DNA of 64,000 nucleotides, from positions 248,001 to 312,000 of the forward strand of contig NZ_JAPZVR010000005.1 in the NCBI RefSeq assembly GCF_027622855.1, in the 5' to 3' direction. The notes beneath the pieces are model-generated. The model worked only from the letters and a program-made list of their open reading frames with translations, did no database searches and was not told the DNA's origin. This stretch comes from Glycomyces algeriensis. Its GTDB lineage: Bacteria > Actinomycetota > Actinomycetes > Mycobacteriales > Micromonosporaceae. Position 1 is the first letter of the stretch. Every line of letters begins with the position of its first letter. The position numbers and the translations under genes were made by a program. This document shows positions 19,359 to 28,710 of the stretch, in pieces.

Positions 19359-20149
19359 GCTGAAGCCTCGTCGGCCTTCGGCTCGGCGGTCTCGTCGGCT
19401 TCCGCTTCGGCCGCCTCGGTGTCGTCCGCTTCGGGCTCGTCGTCCTCGGGGCCCTGGCCGGGCCCGTAGCCGTCGCGGTCGAGCGTGTCGGGCACGATCT
19501 TGCGGATTTGCTCGAGGCTCAGCGCGCCCAGACGCAGTATCTGCGGCGGGTGGGCCACGCAGTCGATGATGGTCGACGGCTGGTTGTCGACCACGACTGA
19601 GCTTGCGAAGTCGTAAATTGGCTCAGTTATCGGGCCGGCCTCCAGGTACACGGAGACGTCGGATCCGAGCTGGGCCTTGGCGTCGGCGGCGGTGTCGGCC
19701 GGCGGCTGGCCGGTCTTGTTCGCCGAGGAGACGGCCATCGGGCCGGTCTCCTTGAGCAGTTCGAGCGCGAGCGGGTGCAGCGGCATGCGCACCGCGACCG
19801 TGCCGTCGGTGTCACCGAGGTCCCAGGTCAGGGACGGCGTGTAGGGCACGACGATGGTGAGCGGCCCGGGCCAGAACGCCTCGATGAGCTCCTTGGCGGA
19901 GTCGGGGATGTCGGAGGCGATGCCGTCGAGGGCGCGCTTCGAGCCGATGAGGACCGGCGGCGCCATGTCGCGCCCGCGGCCCTTCGCGGCGAGCAGCGCC
20001 TTGACCGCCGTGGGATTGAACGCGTCGCAACCGATGCCGTAGACGGTGTCGGTGGGGATGACGACGAGTCGACCGCCGGTCACGGCCCTGGTGGCCGACT
20101 TCAGCCCGGTCGCGCGGTCCTTGATCTTCCTGCAATTGAACAGCCTCAC
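19355..20149 (-). CDS. tsaC: L-threonylcarbamoyladenylate synthase (TsaC/Sua5/YrdC family)
   Basis: 264 residues. Makes threonylcarbamoyl-AMP for the t6A37 modification of ANN-decoding tRNAs. Family motifs: VIPTDTVYGIGCDA, the Lys/Arg pair in AAKGRGR, FWPGPLTIVV, VAVRMPLHP and the nucleotide-binding VSSANKTG. The last 35 residues are an acidic Glu/Asp/Ala tail not needed for the fold. GTG start overlaps the prmC stop; this fixed prmC-tsaC pairing is typical of actinobacteria. Confidence 0.92.
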   Translation of the reverse strand: MRLFNCRKIKDRATGLKSATRAVTGGRLVVIPTDTVYGIGCDAFNPTAVKALLAAKGRGRDMAPPVLIGSKRALDGIASDIPDSAKELIEAFWPGPLTIVVPYTPSLTWDLGDTDGTVAVRMPLHPLALELLKETGPMAVSSANKTGQPPADTAADAKAQLGSDVSVYLEAGPITEPIYDFASSVVVDNQPSTIIDCVAHPPQILRLGALSLEQIRKIVPDTLDRDGYGPGQGPEDDEPEADDTEAAEAEADETAEPKADEASA

Positions 20150-21027
20150 GGCGACAAGCCTAGCCTTCCCGTCGCGAACCGCGGGCGGCCCGCCAGGTCG
20201 TCGTGGTCCTCGGTCTCGGTGAACCCGCTGACACCCAGGATCTCGGGGGCGACGGCACCGTGCGTGTCGTCGTGTTCGAAGCCGAACCAGCCGCCGGGCT
20301 TGAGCCAGCCCGCGGCCCGCACGGCCAGCGGCTGGATCACGGCGAGGCCCGCTTCGGCGGCGTAGACCGCGCCGTGAGGGTCGAACTTGACCTCGGGCGC
20401 GACCTCCATCTCAAAGGGCACGTACGGCGGGTTCGCGGTGACGAGATCGACCGCGCCGTCGAGTTCGTTCAAGGTGGCGGCGGCGGTCGCGTCGGCCAGG
20501 ACCGGGGTCGCGCCGGTGCCGTCGAGGTTCGATTCGAGCCATTCGAACGCGTCGGGATCGGCCTCGATCGCCCACACGGTCGCGTCGGGGCGCTCTGTCG
20601 CGATCGCGTAGGCGATGGCGCCCGAACCGGAGCACGCGTCGATGACGGTGCCGCCCTGCGGCAGGTGCTCGAGCGCCCAGTCCACCAGCAGTTCGGTCTC
20701 GGGCCGGGGCACGAACACCCCGGGCCCGACCGCGAGTTCGCCGTAGCGGAACGCGGCCGAACCGGTCAGGTGCTGCAGCGGCTCGCGGGTGGCGCGCCGT
20801 TCGATGAGCGCGTTGAACTGGGCGAGCTGGGCCGCGGTGGGCCCGTCGGCGATGAGCAGGCGCGTCCGCGTCAGCCCGGAGACGTGGGCGGCCAGCAGCT
20901 CGGCGTCGTTCCGCGGGGAATGCACGCCGGCCGCCTCGAGACGATTCGCCGCCGAGGCGACGGCCTGCGGCCAGGTCGCTTGCGCTTCGGGAAGCCCGGG
21001 AGCCGTCACTCGCCTGTGCTCACTCAT
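20146..21027 (-). CDS. prmC: Peptide chain release factor N5-glutamine methyltransferase
   Basis: 293 residues. Methylates the GGQ glutamine of release factors; its substrate RF1 is encoded just upstream. N-terminal helical domain, then the methyltransferase fold with DACSGSGAIAYAIA (motif I) and the NPPY catalytic motif at residues 199-202. The ATG at 21027 lies in a tandemly duplicated stretch ATGAGTGAGCAC; the other ATG copy at 21042 runs into a stop after five codons. A GTG six codons further in is a possible alternative start. Confidence 0.93.
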   Translation of the reverse strand: MSEHRRVTAPGLPEAQATWPQAVASAANRLEAAGVHSPRNDAELLAAHVSGLTRTRLLIADGPTAAQLAQFNALIERRATREPLQHLTGSAAFRYGELAVGPGVFVPRPETELLVDWALEHLPQGGTVIDACSGSGAIAYAIATERPDATVWAIEADPDAFEWLESNLDGTGATPVLADATAAATLNELDGAVDLVTANPPYVPFEMEVAPEVKFDPHGAVYAAEAGLAVIQPLAVRAAGWLKPGGWFGFEHDDTHGAVAPEILGVSGFTETEDHDDLAGRPRFATGRLGLSP

Positions 21028-21058
21028 CGGTGCTCACTCATTGGTGCTCGCTCTGTGT

Positions 21059-22147
21059 TCACTCATCCGTGCCGCGCGCCATGCGCTCGGCCCGGTCGGC
21101 GGCGGCGAGGGCGTCGAGGACCTCGTCGAGCGCGCCGTCCATGACCTGGTCGAGGTTGTAGGCGGTGAAGCCCACGCGGTGGTCGGTGAGCCGGTTCTGC
21201 GGGAAGTTATACGTGCGGATGCGCTCGGAGCGGTCCGCGGTGCGCACCTGCGAGAGCCGCGCGGCACCGGCGGCCGCGGCCGCCTCCTCCTGCTGCTTGG
21301 CCAGGAGCCGCGCGCGGAGCACCTTGATCGCGGCTTCCTTGTTCTGCAGTTGGCTCTTCTCGTTCTGGCTGGTCACGACCACGCCAGTGGGCACGTGCGT
21401 GAGGCGCACGGCCGAGTCGGTGGTGTTGACCGACTGGCCGCCGGGGCCGGACGAGCGGTACACGTCGACGCGGACGTCGTTCATGTTCAGCTCGAAGTCG
21501 ACCTCTTCGGCCTCGGGCATCACGACGACCGCCGCCGCGGAGGTGTGCACACGGCCCTGCGACTCGGTCACGGGCACGCGCTGCACGCGGTGCACGCCGC
21601 CCTCGAACTTCAGCCGCGACCACACGCCGTTGCCGCCTTCGGGAGTGCCCTTGGTGCGCACGGCGATCGAGGAGTCCTTGATGCCGCCGAGGTCGGTCGG
21701 CACCATTTCCAAGGTCTCGACGGTCCAGCCCATTCGCTCGAAGAACCGCAGGTACATGCGCATGAGGTCCCCGGCGAACAGGCCGGACTCCTCACCGCCC
21801 GCACCGGCCTTGATCTCGATGATCACGTCCTTCGCGTCGTCGGGGTCGCGCGGAACCAGCAGCTCGGCGAGCTTCGATTCCAGCTCGGGGATGCGCTTCT
21901 TGATCTGCTCGGCCTCGGCGGCGAAATCCGAGTCCTCCTTGGCGAGCTCCTCGGCGGTCTCGAGGTCGTCCTTGGCCGCCGCGATGTCCTCGGCGGTCTT
22001 CGCGATCGGGGACAGCTCGGCGTAGCGGCGTCCGACCCGCCGCGCCTGGGCCTGGTCAGCGTGCAGGGCGGGGTCGCCCATCTGGACTTCCAGATCGCGG
22101 AACTCGGCGAGGAGCGATTCCAGGCGGTTGTCGGCAGCGGTGGTCAT
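21059..22147 (-). CDS. prfA: Peptide chain release factor 1
   Basis: 362 residues from ATG 22147, which has GAAAGGAC at good spacing; the frame is open 22 codons further up but without a site. Recognises UAA/UAG through the PxT tripeptide (PVT, residues 192-194) and carries the GGQ motif at residues 236-238 within [10 protein letters not shown]. Sits between rpmE and prmC, the conserved order. Confidence 0.97.
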   Translation of the reverse strand: MTTAADNRLESLLAEFRDLEVQMGDPALHADQAQARRVGRRYAELSPIAKTAEDIAAAKDDLETAEELAKEDSDFAAEAEQIKKRIPELESKLAELLVPRDPDDAKDVIIEIKAGAGGEESGLFAGDLMRMYLRFFERMGWTVETLEMVPTDLGGIKDSSIAVRTKGTPEGGNGVWSRLKFEGGVHRVQRVPVTESQGRVHTSAAAVVVMPEAEEVDFELNMNDVRVDVYRSSGPGGQSVNTTDSAVRLTHVPTGVVVTSQNEKSQLQNKEAAIKVLRARLLAKQQEEAAAAAGAARLSQVRTADRSERIRTYNFPQNRLTDHRVGFTAYNLDQVMDGALDEVLDALAAADRAERMARGTDE

Positions 22148-22184
22148 CTCAATGTCCTTCGAAAGCAGAGCCGTGTGAAGATGC

Positions 22185-22223
22185 AAAAAACGCAGCGCCC
22201 GTGTCAGTGACACGAGCGCTGCG
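22185..22223 (-). terminator. Intrinsic terminator after rpmE
   Basis: Minus-strand hairpin with outer arms CGCAGCGC/GCGCTGCG (22191-22198 and 22216-22223) and an inner CGTGT/ACACG stem, followed directly by six T residues (22185-22190). It lies 9 bases after the rpmE stop and partly insulates prfA. Confidence 0.88.
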
Positions 22224-22231
22224 CGGCAAAG

Positions 22232-22462
22232 CTACTTACCGGCCTGAGCCTTCTCCTGGGTCTTGGCGTAGCGGGCCTTGAACTTGGCCACGCGACCGCC
22301 GGTGTCGAGGATGCGCTGCTTACCGGTGTAGAACGGGTGGCACTTGTTGCAGGTCGCAGCCTGGATCTTGCCACTGGCCACCGTCGACCGGGTGGTGAAG
22401 GCGTTCCCGCAGGAACAGGTCACCTCGGTGACGACGTACTGAGGGTGGATCCCGTCTTTCAT
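22232..22462 (-). CDS. rpmE: 50S ribosomal protein L31 (zinc-binding form)
   Basis: 76 residues from ATG 22462 behind GAGAAAGGGA; the frame continues upstream but without family residues. Four cysteines in CSC...CNKC arrangement mark the zinc-containing (C+) L31, as opposed to the Zur-regulated C- paralogue. FYTGKQ signature present. Confidence 0.95.
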   Translation of the reverse strand: MKDGIHPQYVVTEVTCSCGNAFTTRSTVASGKIQAATCNKCHPFYTGKQRILDTGGRVAKFKARYAKTQEKAQAGK

Positions 22463-22651
22463 GACTTCCCTTTCTCTGGGTCGCCGGGTCGGCCACTGCA
22501 ACGCTGGATTGCTCGCAGGCGTCGCAATCTGCCGTGAACCGGAACCGCATCGTGCCCCGTAAGAGGCGCTTAGGGTGCGCGACCTGCGCACCAACATTCA
22601 ATGATAAGGCGTGAGGCCGCTCTCAACGAGGGCGGCCTCACGTCTCACGAA

Positions 22652-24670
22652 CTACTCGCCGGGCGTGTTCTTGACGATCTGCATCAGGAACTCGGCGTTC
22701 GTCTGCGTCTTCTTCAGCCGGTCGATCAGCAGGTCGATCGCCTGCTGCGGGTCCAGCGAAGACAGGACCCGGCGGAGCTTCAGCATCACTGCCTGCTCCT
22801 CCGCGCTCATCATGAGCTCGTCCTTGCGGGTGCTCGACTGGTGCACGTCGATCGCCGGGTAGGTGCGCTTCTCGGCGATCTTGCGGTCGAGCTTGAGCTC
22901 GGCGTTGCCGGTGCCCTTGAACTCTTCGAAGATCACCGTGTCGCCCATGGAGCCGGTCTCGACCAGCGCCGTGCCGATGATGGTCAGCGACCCGCCGTGC
23001 TCGATGTTGCGCGCCGCGCCGAGGAACCGCTTCGGCGGGTACAGCGCCGTCGAGTCGATGCCACCGGACAGGATGCGTCCCGAAGCGGGCGACGAATTGT
23101 TGTACGCGCGGCCCAGACGGGTGATCGAGTCGAGCAGCACGACCACGTCGTGGCCGAGTTCGACCAGGCGCTTGGCGCGCTCGATCGCCAGCTCGGCGAC
23201 GGTGGTGTGGTCCGACGGCGGGCGGTCGAAGGTCGAGGCGATGACCTCGCCCTTCACCGAACGCTGCATGTCGGTGACCTCTTCGGGCCGCTCGTCCGCG
23301 AGGACCACCATGAGGTGGCACTCGGGGTTGTTCGTGGTGATCGCGTTCGCGATCGCCTGCAGCACCATCGTCTTGCCGGCCTTCGGCGGCGAGACGATGA
23401 GGGCGCGCTGGCCCTTGCCGATCGGGGCCACGAGGTCTATGACCCTCGTGGTGATCGCGTTCGGCTCGGTCTCCAGACGCAGGCGCTCCTGCGGGTACAG
23501 CGGCGTGAGCTTGTAGAACTCGTCGCGCTTCGTCGCGTCCTGCGGGCTCATGCCGTTGACGGTGTCGAGGCGGACCAGCGGGTTGTACTTCTCGCGGCGC
23601 TGCTGCTGCTTGCCACCCTGGCCGTTCGGCTCCTCGGTGCCGCCGCGGCTGGGCTTGACGGCGCCGGTGATGGCGTCGCCGCGGCGCAGGCGGTGCTTGC
23701 GGACCTGTGACATCGAGACATAGACGTCGTCAGGGCCGGCGAGGTAGCCGGTGGTGCGGATGAACGCGTAGTTGTCGAGGATGTCGAGGATCCCCGCGAC
23801 GGGCACGAGCTGCTCGTCGTTCGAGACGCCGCCGCCCACGTTGCCGCGCTCGGGAGCCTCGTCGCGGCCGCCGCGCTGGCGGCGGTCGGAGCGGTCCCGG
23901 CGCTTGCGGCGGCGGTTGTCGCCGTCGCCATCGCGCGGACCGCGGTCGTCGTAACCGTCGTCCTCGTTCCGGCGCTCGCGGTTCTCGGTGCGGGTGTCGG
24001 ACTGCTCGATGCGCTCAGAACGCTCGGCGCGCTCGGAACGCTCAGGGCGCTCGTCGCGGCGGTTCTCACGGTTGCCGCCTTCGCGACCGCTATCGCGGCC
24101 GCCTTCACGGCTGAGCTCACGACCGCCTTCGCGGTTGTCGCGCCCGTTCTCACGGGAGCGGCGACGACGCTGCGGGCGGTCCTCATCGGACTCGATGGTC
24201 GAGACGGCCGTCTGTCCTTCGGACTCAACGGCTTCGGTCTGACGCTCTTCACGGCGGCGCGGCTGCGGCGGACCTGCCGGGCGGGTCGCCCGACGGGCGG
24301 CGGTGCCGCCCTTGGCCTCTGCACTCTCGGAGCCGTTCTCGGCGGGCGCGGCGTCGACTGTGGTCGACGGGGCCTCGGCGATGGGCGTTTGGTCAGAGTC
24401 AGGCACTGGCGGGGCCTCCTTTTCCGCGCTGGCACCGCCGGGCTGCGAGCCCGCATCCTGCCGTTCCTGGATGGCGGCGATCAGCTCGCTCTTGCGCATC
24501 CGGCCAACGCCGGTGATGCCGAGCGATTGCGCCATCTGCTGGAGCTCGGGCATCAGCATAGAGGCCAGACCGGTTCCTGCCCGACGGCGCTTCTTGGTCT
24601 CCGGAATCTCTTCCGCAGCCGAAGCCTCATCGCTCATCCGGTCCGACGTCGTGCCGGTGGTGTCGCTCAA
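22652..24670 (-). CDS. rho: Transcription termination factor Rho
   Basis: 672 residues from a TTG start with GGAAGGA upstream; an ATG 11 codons in has no comparable site. Order: N-terminal SAP-like helix-extended-loop region (about 35-70), a long Arg/Asp/Glu/Gly-rich disordered insertion (about 140-285) with repeated RSERxER and REGGR units, the cold-shock RNA-binding domain (GILDILDNYAFIRTTGY), and the RecA-type motor with Walker A SPPKAGKT near residue 430. The insertion is typical of actinobacterial Rho and binds RNA. Downstream of a 572-base leader. Confidence 0.96.
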   Translation of the reverse strand: MSDTTGTTSDRMSDEASAAEEIPETKKRRRAGTGLASMLMPELQQMAQSLGITGVGRMRKSELIAAIQERQDAGSQPGGASAEKEAPPVPDSDQTPIAEAPSTTVDAAPAENGSESAEAKGGTAARRATRPAGPPQPRRREERQTEAVESEGQTAVSTIESDEDRPQRRRRSRENGRDNREGGRELSREGGRDSGREGGNRENRRDERPERSERAERSERIEQSDTRTENRERRNEDDGYDDRGPRDGDGDNRRRKRRDRSDRRQRGGRDEAPERGNVGGGVSNDEQLVPVAGILDILDNYAFIRTTGYLAGPDDVYVSMSQVRKHRLRRGDAITGAVKPSRGGTEEPNGQGGKQQQRREKYNPLVRLDTVNGMSPQDATKRDEFYKLTPLYPQERLRLETEPNAITTRVIDLVAPIGKGQRALIVSPPKAGKTMVLQAIANAITTNNPECHLMVVLADERPEEVTDMQRSVKGEVIASTFDRPPSDHTTVAELAIERAKRLVELGHDVVVLLDSITRLGRAYNNSSPASGRILSGGIDSTALYPPKRFLGAARNIEHGGSLTIIGTALVETGSMGDTVIFEEFKGTGNAELKLDRKIAEKRTYPAIDVHQSSTRKDELMMSAEEQAVMLKLRRVLSSLDPQQAIDLLIDRLKKTQTNAEFLMQIVKNTPGE

Positions 24671-25242
24671 TGGATTCCTTCCCTGGCGGAACTTCGAAGT
24701 GGATTCGAGGAGTTTCCGCGTCTTTCAAATAGCCGCAATGCCGATGTTCTGGTCTGCGTCCCGCCATCGCTTCGGCCGCTTCCGGTCAGCAAGTGACCTC
24801 GGCGGTTGGAAGACGACAGTTGACACTGGGTGCAACACCCCTGGGCTGTCCGCTGAGCAGACGGTCCTGATCGTGGTGAGCAGCCTCTGGGCCTGCGACT
24901 GGACAGCTTGCGATGAATGATCGTGCACGGTGAGACACGTGATTGCGATCTCCGCTGATTGCGATCCTCGCCTTTGCGATCCGATCCGGGCGGAGGCCCG
25001 GCGCCACAAGCGGACAGCGACTGTTCCTTGGTCGAAACCGTGCCATGCCACGCTGGAGCTATGCAAAGTCACAAATCCATGGTTGAGGGTGATGACCCAA
25101 ACAAGAGATCAGGCGTGCGCTGGATGCGCCGCAGCTGTTGTGACCACAAGCATAAGCAAGGCTTCGAGCAGTCACGACACCGGGTGGTCGTCTAACTGGA
25201 ATGGTAGCGCACTCTTCCCATTCACAACAACGGACCCGAGGA
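24671..25242 (-). other. 572-base rho leader / thrB-rho spacer without a supported gene
   Basis: No coding frame with family similarity or a good start was found; open frames here are short and overlapping. Composition is lower in GC than the flanks, with repeated GATCGCAAT-like words (around 24940-24980). The minus transcript contains a compact CCGGGC/GCCCGG hairpin with a four-base loop (24986-25001), not followed by a T run. Long leaders are known to feed back on rho expression in other bacteria; here that is inference. Confidence 0.5.
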
Positions 25243-26163
25243 TCACTCGTTCGGGGAGGTCGCGACCTGCACGGCCCCGTCTGCGACCTCCAGGCGCATG
25301 GCCTCGAAGCCCGATGGGACCTCGGGTACGCGCGTGTCGTCGATAGTAAGGGCGAGCACGGTCGGACCCGCACCGGAGATCGCCGACGCGATTCCGGCGG
25401 AACGCAATGCTCGCAACAAATGGGTGCTTTCCGGCATTCCCTTGGCCCGGTACGACTGGTGGAGCCGGTCGTCCGTGGCCTCGAATAGCCGGGAGGGGTG
25501 GTGGGTGATCGCGGCGGCGAGCAGCGCGGACCGGGAGAGGTTGAACACCGCGTCGGCGTGCGGGACCTTCTCGGGCAGCGCGGCGCGGGCGACCGAGGTC
25601 AGGCCCTTGGACTGCGGTACGAACGCCCAGGGGTGGACGCGCGGAGACGGGTCGAGGCTGATGGCCTTGGCACCGTCCTCTGTGGTGTAGGCGATGGTGA
25701 AGCCGCCGAGGAGGCACGGGGCGACGTTGTCCGGGTGGCCCTCGATCTCGCTCGCGAGGACGAGCTTCTGCGCGCGGGTGAGCCCTGCGCCGGCGAGGGC
25801 GTCGGCGAGCATGATGCCCGCGACGATCGCCGCCGACGAGGAGCCGAGCCCGCGGGCGTGCGGAATCCTGTTGCGGCACTTGACCTTCAGGCCCGGGGCC
25901 GAGAGGCCGAGGTGCTTGAAGGTGCGCAGCATCGTGGCGGCCACGAGGTGGCGTTCGTCGAGGGCGACGGTGCCCTCGCCTTCGCCCTGGACCTCGACCA
26001 TGACGGCGGTGCCGCTGGTGGCCTCGGCCGTGACCTCGTCGCAGAGGTCGAGCGCGAGGCCCAGCGAGTCGAAGCCGGGACCGAGGTTGGCTGAGGTGGC
26101 CGGGACGCGCACAGTGGCGCGGGGTCCGCCCACGGCGACGCTTGCGGAGCCGTAAGTCTGCAC
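25243..26163 (-). CDS. thrB: Homoserine kinase
   Basis: 306 residues, GHMP kinase family; phosphorylates homoserine in threonine synthesis. ATP-binding motif PHARGLGSSSAAI is complete and ISGAGPTVLAL matches motif 3. GTG start with TTGGAGG upstream, 16 bases after the thrC stop. Confidence 0.95.
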   Translation of the reverse strand: MQTYGSASVAVGGPRATVRVPATSANLGPGFDSLGLALDLCDEVTAEATSGTAVMVEVQGEGEGTVALDERHLVAATMLRTFKHLGLSAPGLKVKCRNRIPHARGLGSSSAAIVAGIMLADALAGAGLTRAQKLVLASEIEGHPDNVAPCLLGGFTIAYTTEDGAKAISLDPSPRVHPWAFVPQSKGLTSVARAALPEKVPHADAVFNLSRSALLAAAITHHPSRLFEATDDRLHQSYRAKGMPESTHLLRALRSAGIASAISGAGPTVLALTIDDTRVPEVPSGFEAMRLEVADGAVQVATSPNE

Positions 26164-26179
26164 AGCTGAAGGCCTCCAA

Positions 26180-27250
26180 CTACAGACCCAGCGCGGTGGC
26201 GGTCTTGACCACGTCGACCGGGACGGTCTGCGGCTGCGGCGCGGTGGAGACGGCCCAGTCGGGGTCCTTGAGGCCGTTGCCCGTGACGGTGCAGACGATC
26301 GTCTGTCCCTTCTCGACCCAGCCGGCTTCGGCCTGCTTGAGCAGGCCTGCGACTGACGCGGCCGAGGCGAGTTCGACGAAGACGCCCTCGGAGCGGGCCA
26401 GCAGCATGTACGCGGCGTGGATCTCGCGGTCGGTGGCGGCGATGATGTCGCCGTTCGACTCCTTCTTGGCGTCGAGCGCCTTCGTCCAGGAGGCCGGGTT
26501 GCCGATGCGGATCGCGGTGGCGATGGTCTGCGGGTGCTCGACCACGTGGCCGTCGACGATCGGGGCCGAGCCAGCGGCCTGGACGCCGAGCATCCGGGGC
26601 AGCTTCGTGGCGTTGCCCGCGGCGTGGTCCTCGTTGTAGCCCATCCAGTAGGCGGTGATGTTGCCCGCGTTGCCCACCGGCAGGCAGTGGATGTCGGGGG
26701 CGTCGCCGAGGACCTGCACGACCTCGTAGGCGGCGGTCTTCTGCCCGAGGATGCGGTTGAAGTTGATGTGGTTGACGAGCGTCACCGGGTAGTCCTGGGC
26801 GAGCTTGTCGGCCATGGTGAGGCAGTCGTCGAAGTTGCCGTCGACCTGGAGGAGCTTCGCGCCGTGCACGAGGGCCTGGGCGAGCTTGCCGAGGGCGATC
26901 TTCCCGGCCGGGACGAGCACCGCGCAGGTGATCCCGGCGCGCGCGGCGTACGCCGCCGCCGAAGCGGAGGTGTTGCCGGTGGAGGCGCAGATGACGGCCT
27001 TCGAGCCGTCCTCGACGGCCTTCGAGACCGCGAGCGTCATGCCGCGGTCCTTGAAAGACCCGGTCGGGTTGAGGCCTTCGACCTTGAGGTAGACGTCGCA
27101 GCCGGTCTTCGCGGAGAGGATCGGGGCGGGCAGCAGGGGCGTGCCGCCCTCCTGCAGGGTGACGACGGGGGTGGCGTCGGTGACCGGGAGCCGGTCGCGG
27201 AATTCCTCGATGAGGCCGCGCCACCCCGGGCGCATAGCGCTAGCGGACAT
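26180..27250 (-). CDS. thrC: Threonine synthase
   Basis: 356 residues, PLP-dependent fold II enzyme converting O-phosphohomoserine to threonine. Schiff-base lysine K67 in [10 protein letters not shown]; phosphate-binding GNAGN loop ([12 protein letters not shown]) present. Short actinobacterial form (no N-terminal extension). Begins 6 bases after the hom stop, with GAGAATAGG as ribosome-binding region overlapping the end of hom. Confidence 0.96.
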   Translation of the reverse strand: MSASAMRPGWRGLIEEFRDRLPVTDATPVVTLQEGGTPLLPAPILSAKTGCDVYLKVEGLNPTGSFKDRGMTLAVSKAVEDGSKAVICASTGNTSASAAAYAARAGITCAVLVPAGKIALGKLAQALVHGAKLLQVDGNFDDCLTMADKLAQDYPVTLVNHINFNRILGQKTAAYEVVQVLGDAPDIHCLPVGNAGNITAYWMGYNEDHAAGNATKLPRMLGVQAAGSAPIVDGHVVEHPQTIATAIRIGNPASWTKALDAKKESNGDIIAATDREIHAAYMLLARSEGVFVELASAASVAGLLKQAEAGWVEKGQTIVCTVTGNGLKDPDWAVSTAPQPQTVPVDVVKTATALGL

Positions 27251-27256
27251 ATCGCC

Positions 27257-28534
27257 CTATTCTCCTTCGACGCGCATGACCGAGGCGACATTGTGCACCG
27301 AGGTCAGTTGCGACAGTTCCTCTACGGTGTCCGACAACTGCTTGTCGGCCGCCGTGTGGGTGACGACCACGAGCCGGGCCTCATCGCCCTGGCCGGATTG
27401 ATGGACGGTGGCGAGGCTGACGCCGTGGTGGGCGAAGGTGGCCGCCACGCGCGCGAGCACGCCGGGCTCGTCGACCACGTCGAGGCTGACGTGGTACCTG
27501 GTGCGGGCCTCGCCGATGGGTTTCACCGGCAGGTCCTGGTAGGCGGCCTCGGGAGGGAAGGCGGTGATCCCGCCGCGCTTGTTGCGCGCCACGGCCACGA
27601 TATCGCCGAGCACCGCCGAAGCGGTCTCGGTACCGCCCGCTCCCGCTCCGTAGAACATGAGGCGGCCGGCGGACTCGGCCTCGACGAACACCGCGTTGTA
27701 GGCGCCGTTGACGTTCGCGAGCGGATGGGTCGTCGGGATCATCGCCGGGTGGACGCGCACGGACACGCCGTCGGCCTCCCGGGTGGCGATGCAGAGCGGC
27801 TTCACGACGCGGCCCTGCGCGGCGGCCGACGCGATGTCGGCGGCCGAGACGTCCCGGATGCCCTCGCGGTAGACCTCGCCCAGGTCGATGTGGGTGTGGA
27901 ACGCGAGCGAGGCGATGAGCGCTGCCTTCGCGGCGGCGTCGTAGTTGTCGACGTCCGCGGTCGGGTCCGCCTCGGCGTAGCCCAGCTCGGTCGCCTCGCC
28001 GAGGGCCTCCTCGAAGGCGGCCCCGGTCTGCGACATCTGGCTGAGGATGTAGTTCGTGGTGCCGTTGACGATGCCGAGCACGCGGTTGATCGTGTCGCCG
28101 TGCAGCGACTCGCGCAGCGGGCGCATCAGCGGGATCGCGGCGGCCGCGGCGGCCTCGTAGTAGAGGTCCGCGCCGCCCGCCTTCGCGGCGGCCGACAGGG
28201 CCGGGCCGTCCTCGGCGAGCAGGGCCTTGTTCGCGGTCACGACCGACTTGCCCTCGGCCAGCGCAGTGGTGATCCAGGTGCGGGCGGGCTCGATGCCGCC
28301 GGCGACCTCGACGACGATGTCCACGTCCGGGCGCTTGACGAGGCTGAGCGCGTCCGTGGTGAAGAGCTCCTTCTCCACGGGCAGGTGCGAGCGGTCGCGG
28401 TCGAGGCGGCGGACCGCGATCCCGACGATCTCGACCGGCTCGCCCACACGGGACGCCAGCTCCTCCCCGCGCGTTCGCATGAGGCGCACGACTTCACTGC
28501 CGACGTTGCCGCATCCGAGTAGCGCGAGTTTCAT
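27257..28534 (-). CDS. hom: Homoserine dehydrogenase
   Basis: 425 residues from ATG 28534 behind GAAGGGA. NAD(P)-binding GCGNVGS at the N-terminus, catalytic region EADPTADVDNYDAAAK, and a C-terminal ACT domain (about 345-425, PGVLARVAATFAHHGV) expected to give threonine feedback inhibition. First gene of hom-thrC-thrB. Confidence 0.96.
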   Translation of the reverse strand: MKLALLGCGNVGSEVVRLMRTRGEELASRVGEPVEIVGIAVRRLDRDRSHLPVEKELFTTDALSLVKRPDVDIVVEVAGGIEPARTWITTALAEGKSVVTANKALLAEDGPALSAAAKAGGADLYYEAAAAAAIPLMRPLRESLHGDTINRVLGIVNGTTNYILSQMSQTGAAFEEALGEATELGYAEADPTADVDNYDAAAKAALIASLAFHTHIDLGEVYREGIRDVSAADIASAAAQGRVVKPLCIATREADGVSVRVHPAMIPTTHPLANVNGAYNAVFVEAESAGRLMFYGAGAGGTETASAVLGDIVAVARNKRGGITAFPPEAAYQDLPVKPIGEARTRYHVSLDVVDEPGVLARVAATFAHHGVSLATVHQSGQGDEARLVVVTHTAADKQLSDTVEELSQLTSVHNVASVMRVEGE

Positions 28535-28580
28535 CGCTGGTGTCCCTTCGTAGTGCATTCAAGTTCTCGCCCCTGGCGGG

Positions 28581-28705
28581 CCGAGGAGGTGCGTCAGGGG
28601 CAATCTGACAAGGCTCGTGAGGAGCTAGTACATCAGCGAAGCTTGCGTGGCGTACTTGCGACGAGCGAGCCGCAGCTCAGATTGTTCCCTGGCGTGCCTC
28701 CTCGG
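28581..28705. repeat. 125-base near-complete inverted repeat between lysA and hom
   Basis: The outer arms (28581-28608 and 28677-28705) pair over 28 positions with one bulge; all mismatches are G-T wobbles when read on the plus strand. Inside, GGCTCG (28612-28617) pairs with CGAGCC (28666-28671) and AGTAC (28627-28631) with GTACT (28652-28656). The apex is GCGAAGCTTGCG (28636-28647), a variant of the AAGCTT motif found elsewhere in this window. The element fills the spacer, ending 5 bases from the lysA stop. It may act as terminator, leader or mobile palindromic element. Confidence 0.75.
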
Positions 28706-28710
28706 GCCGG

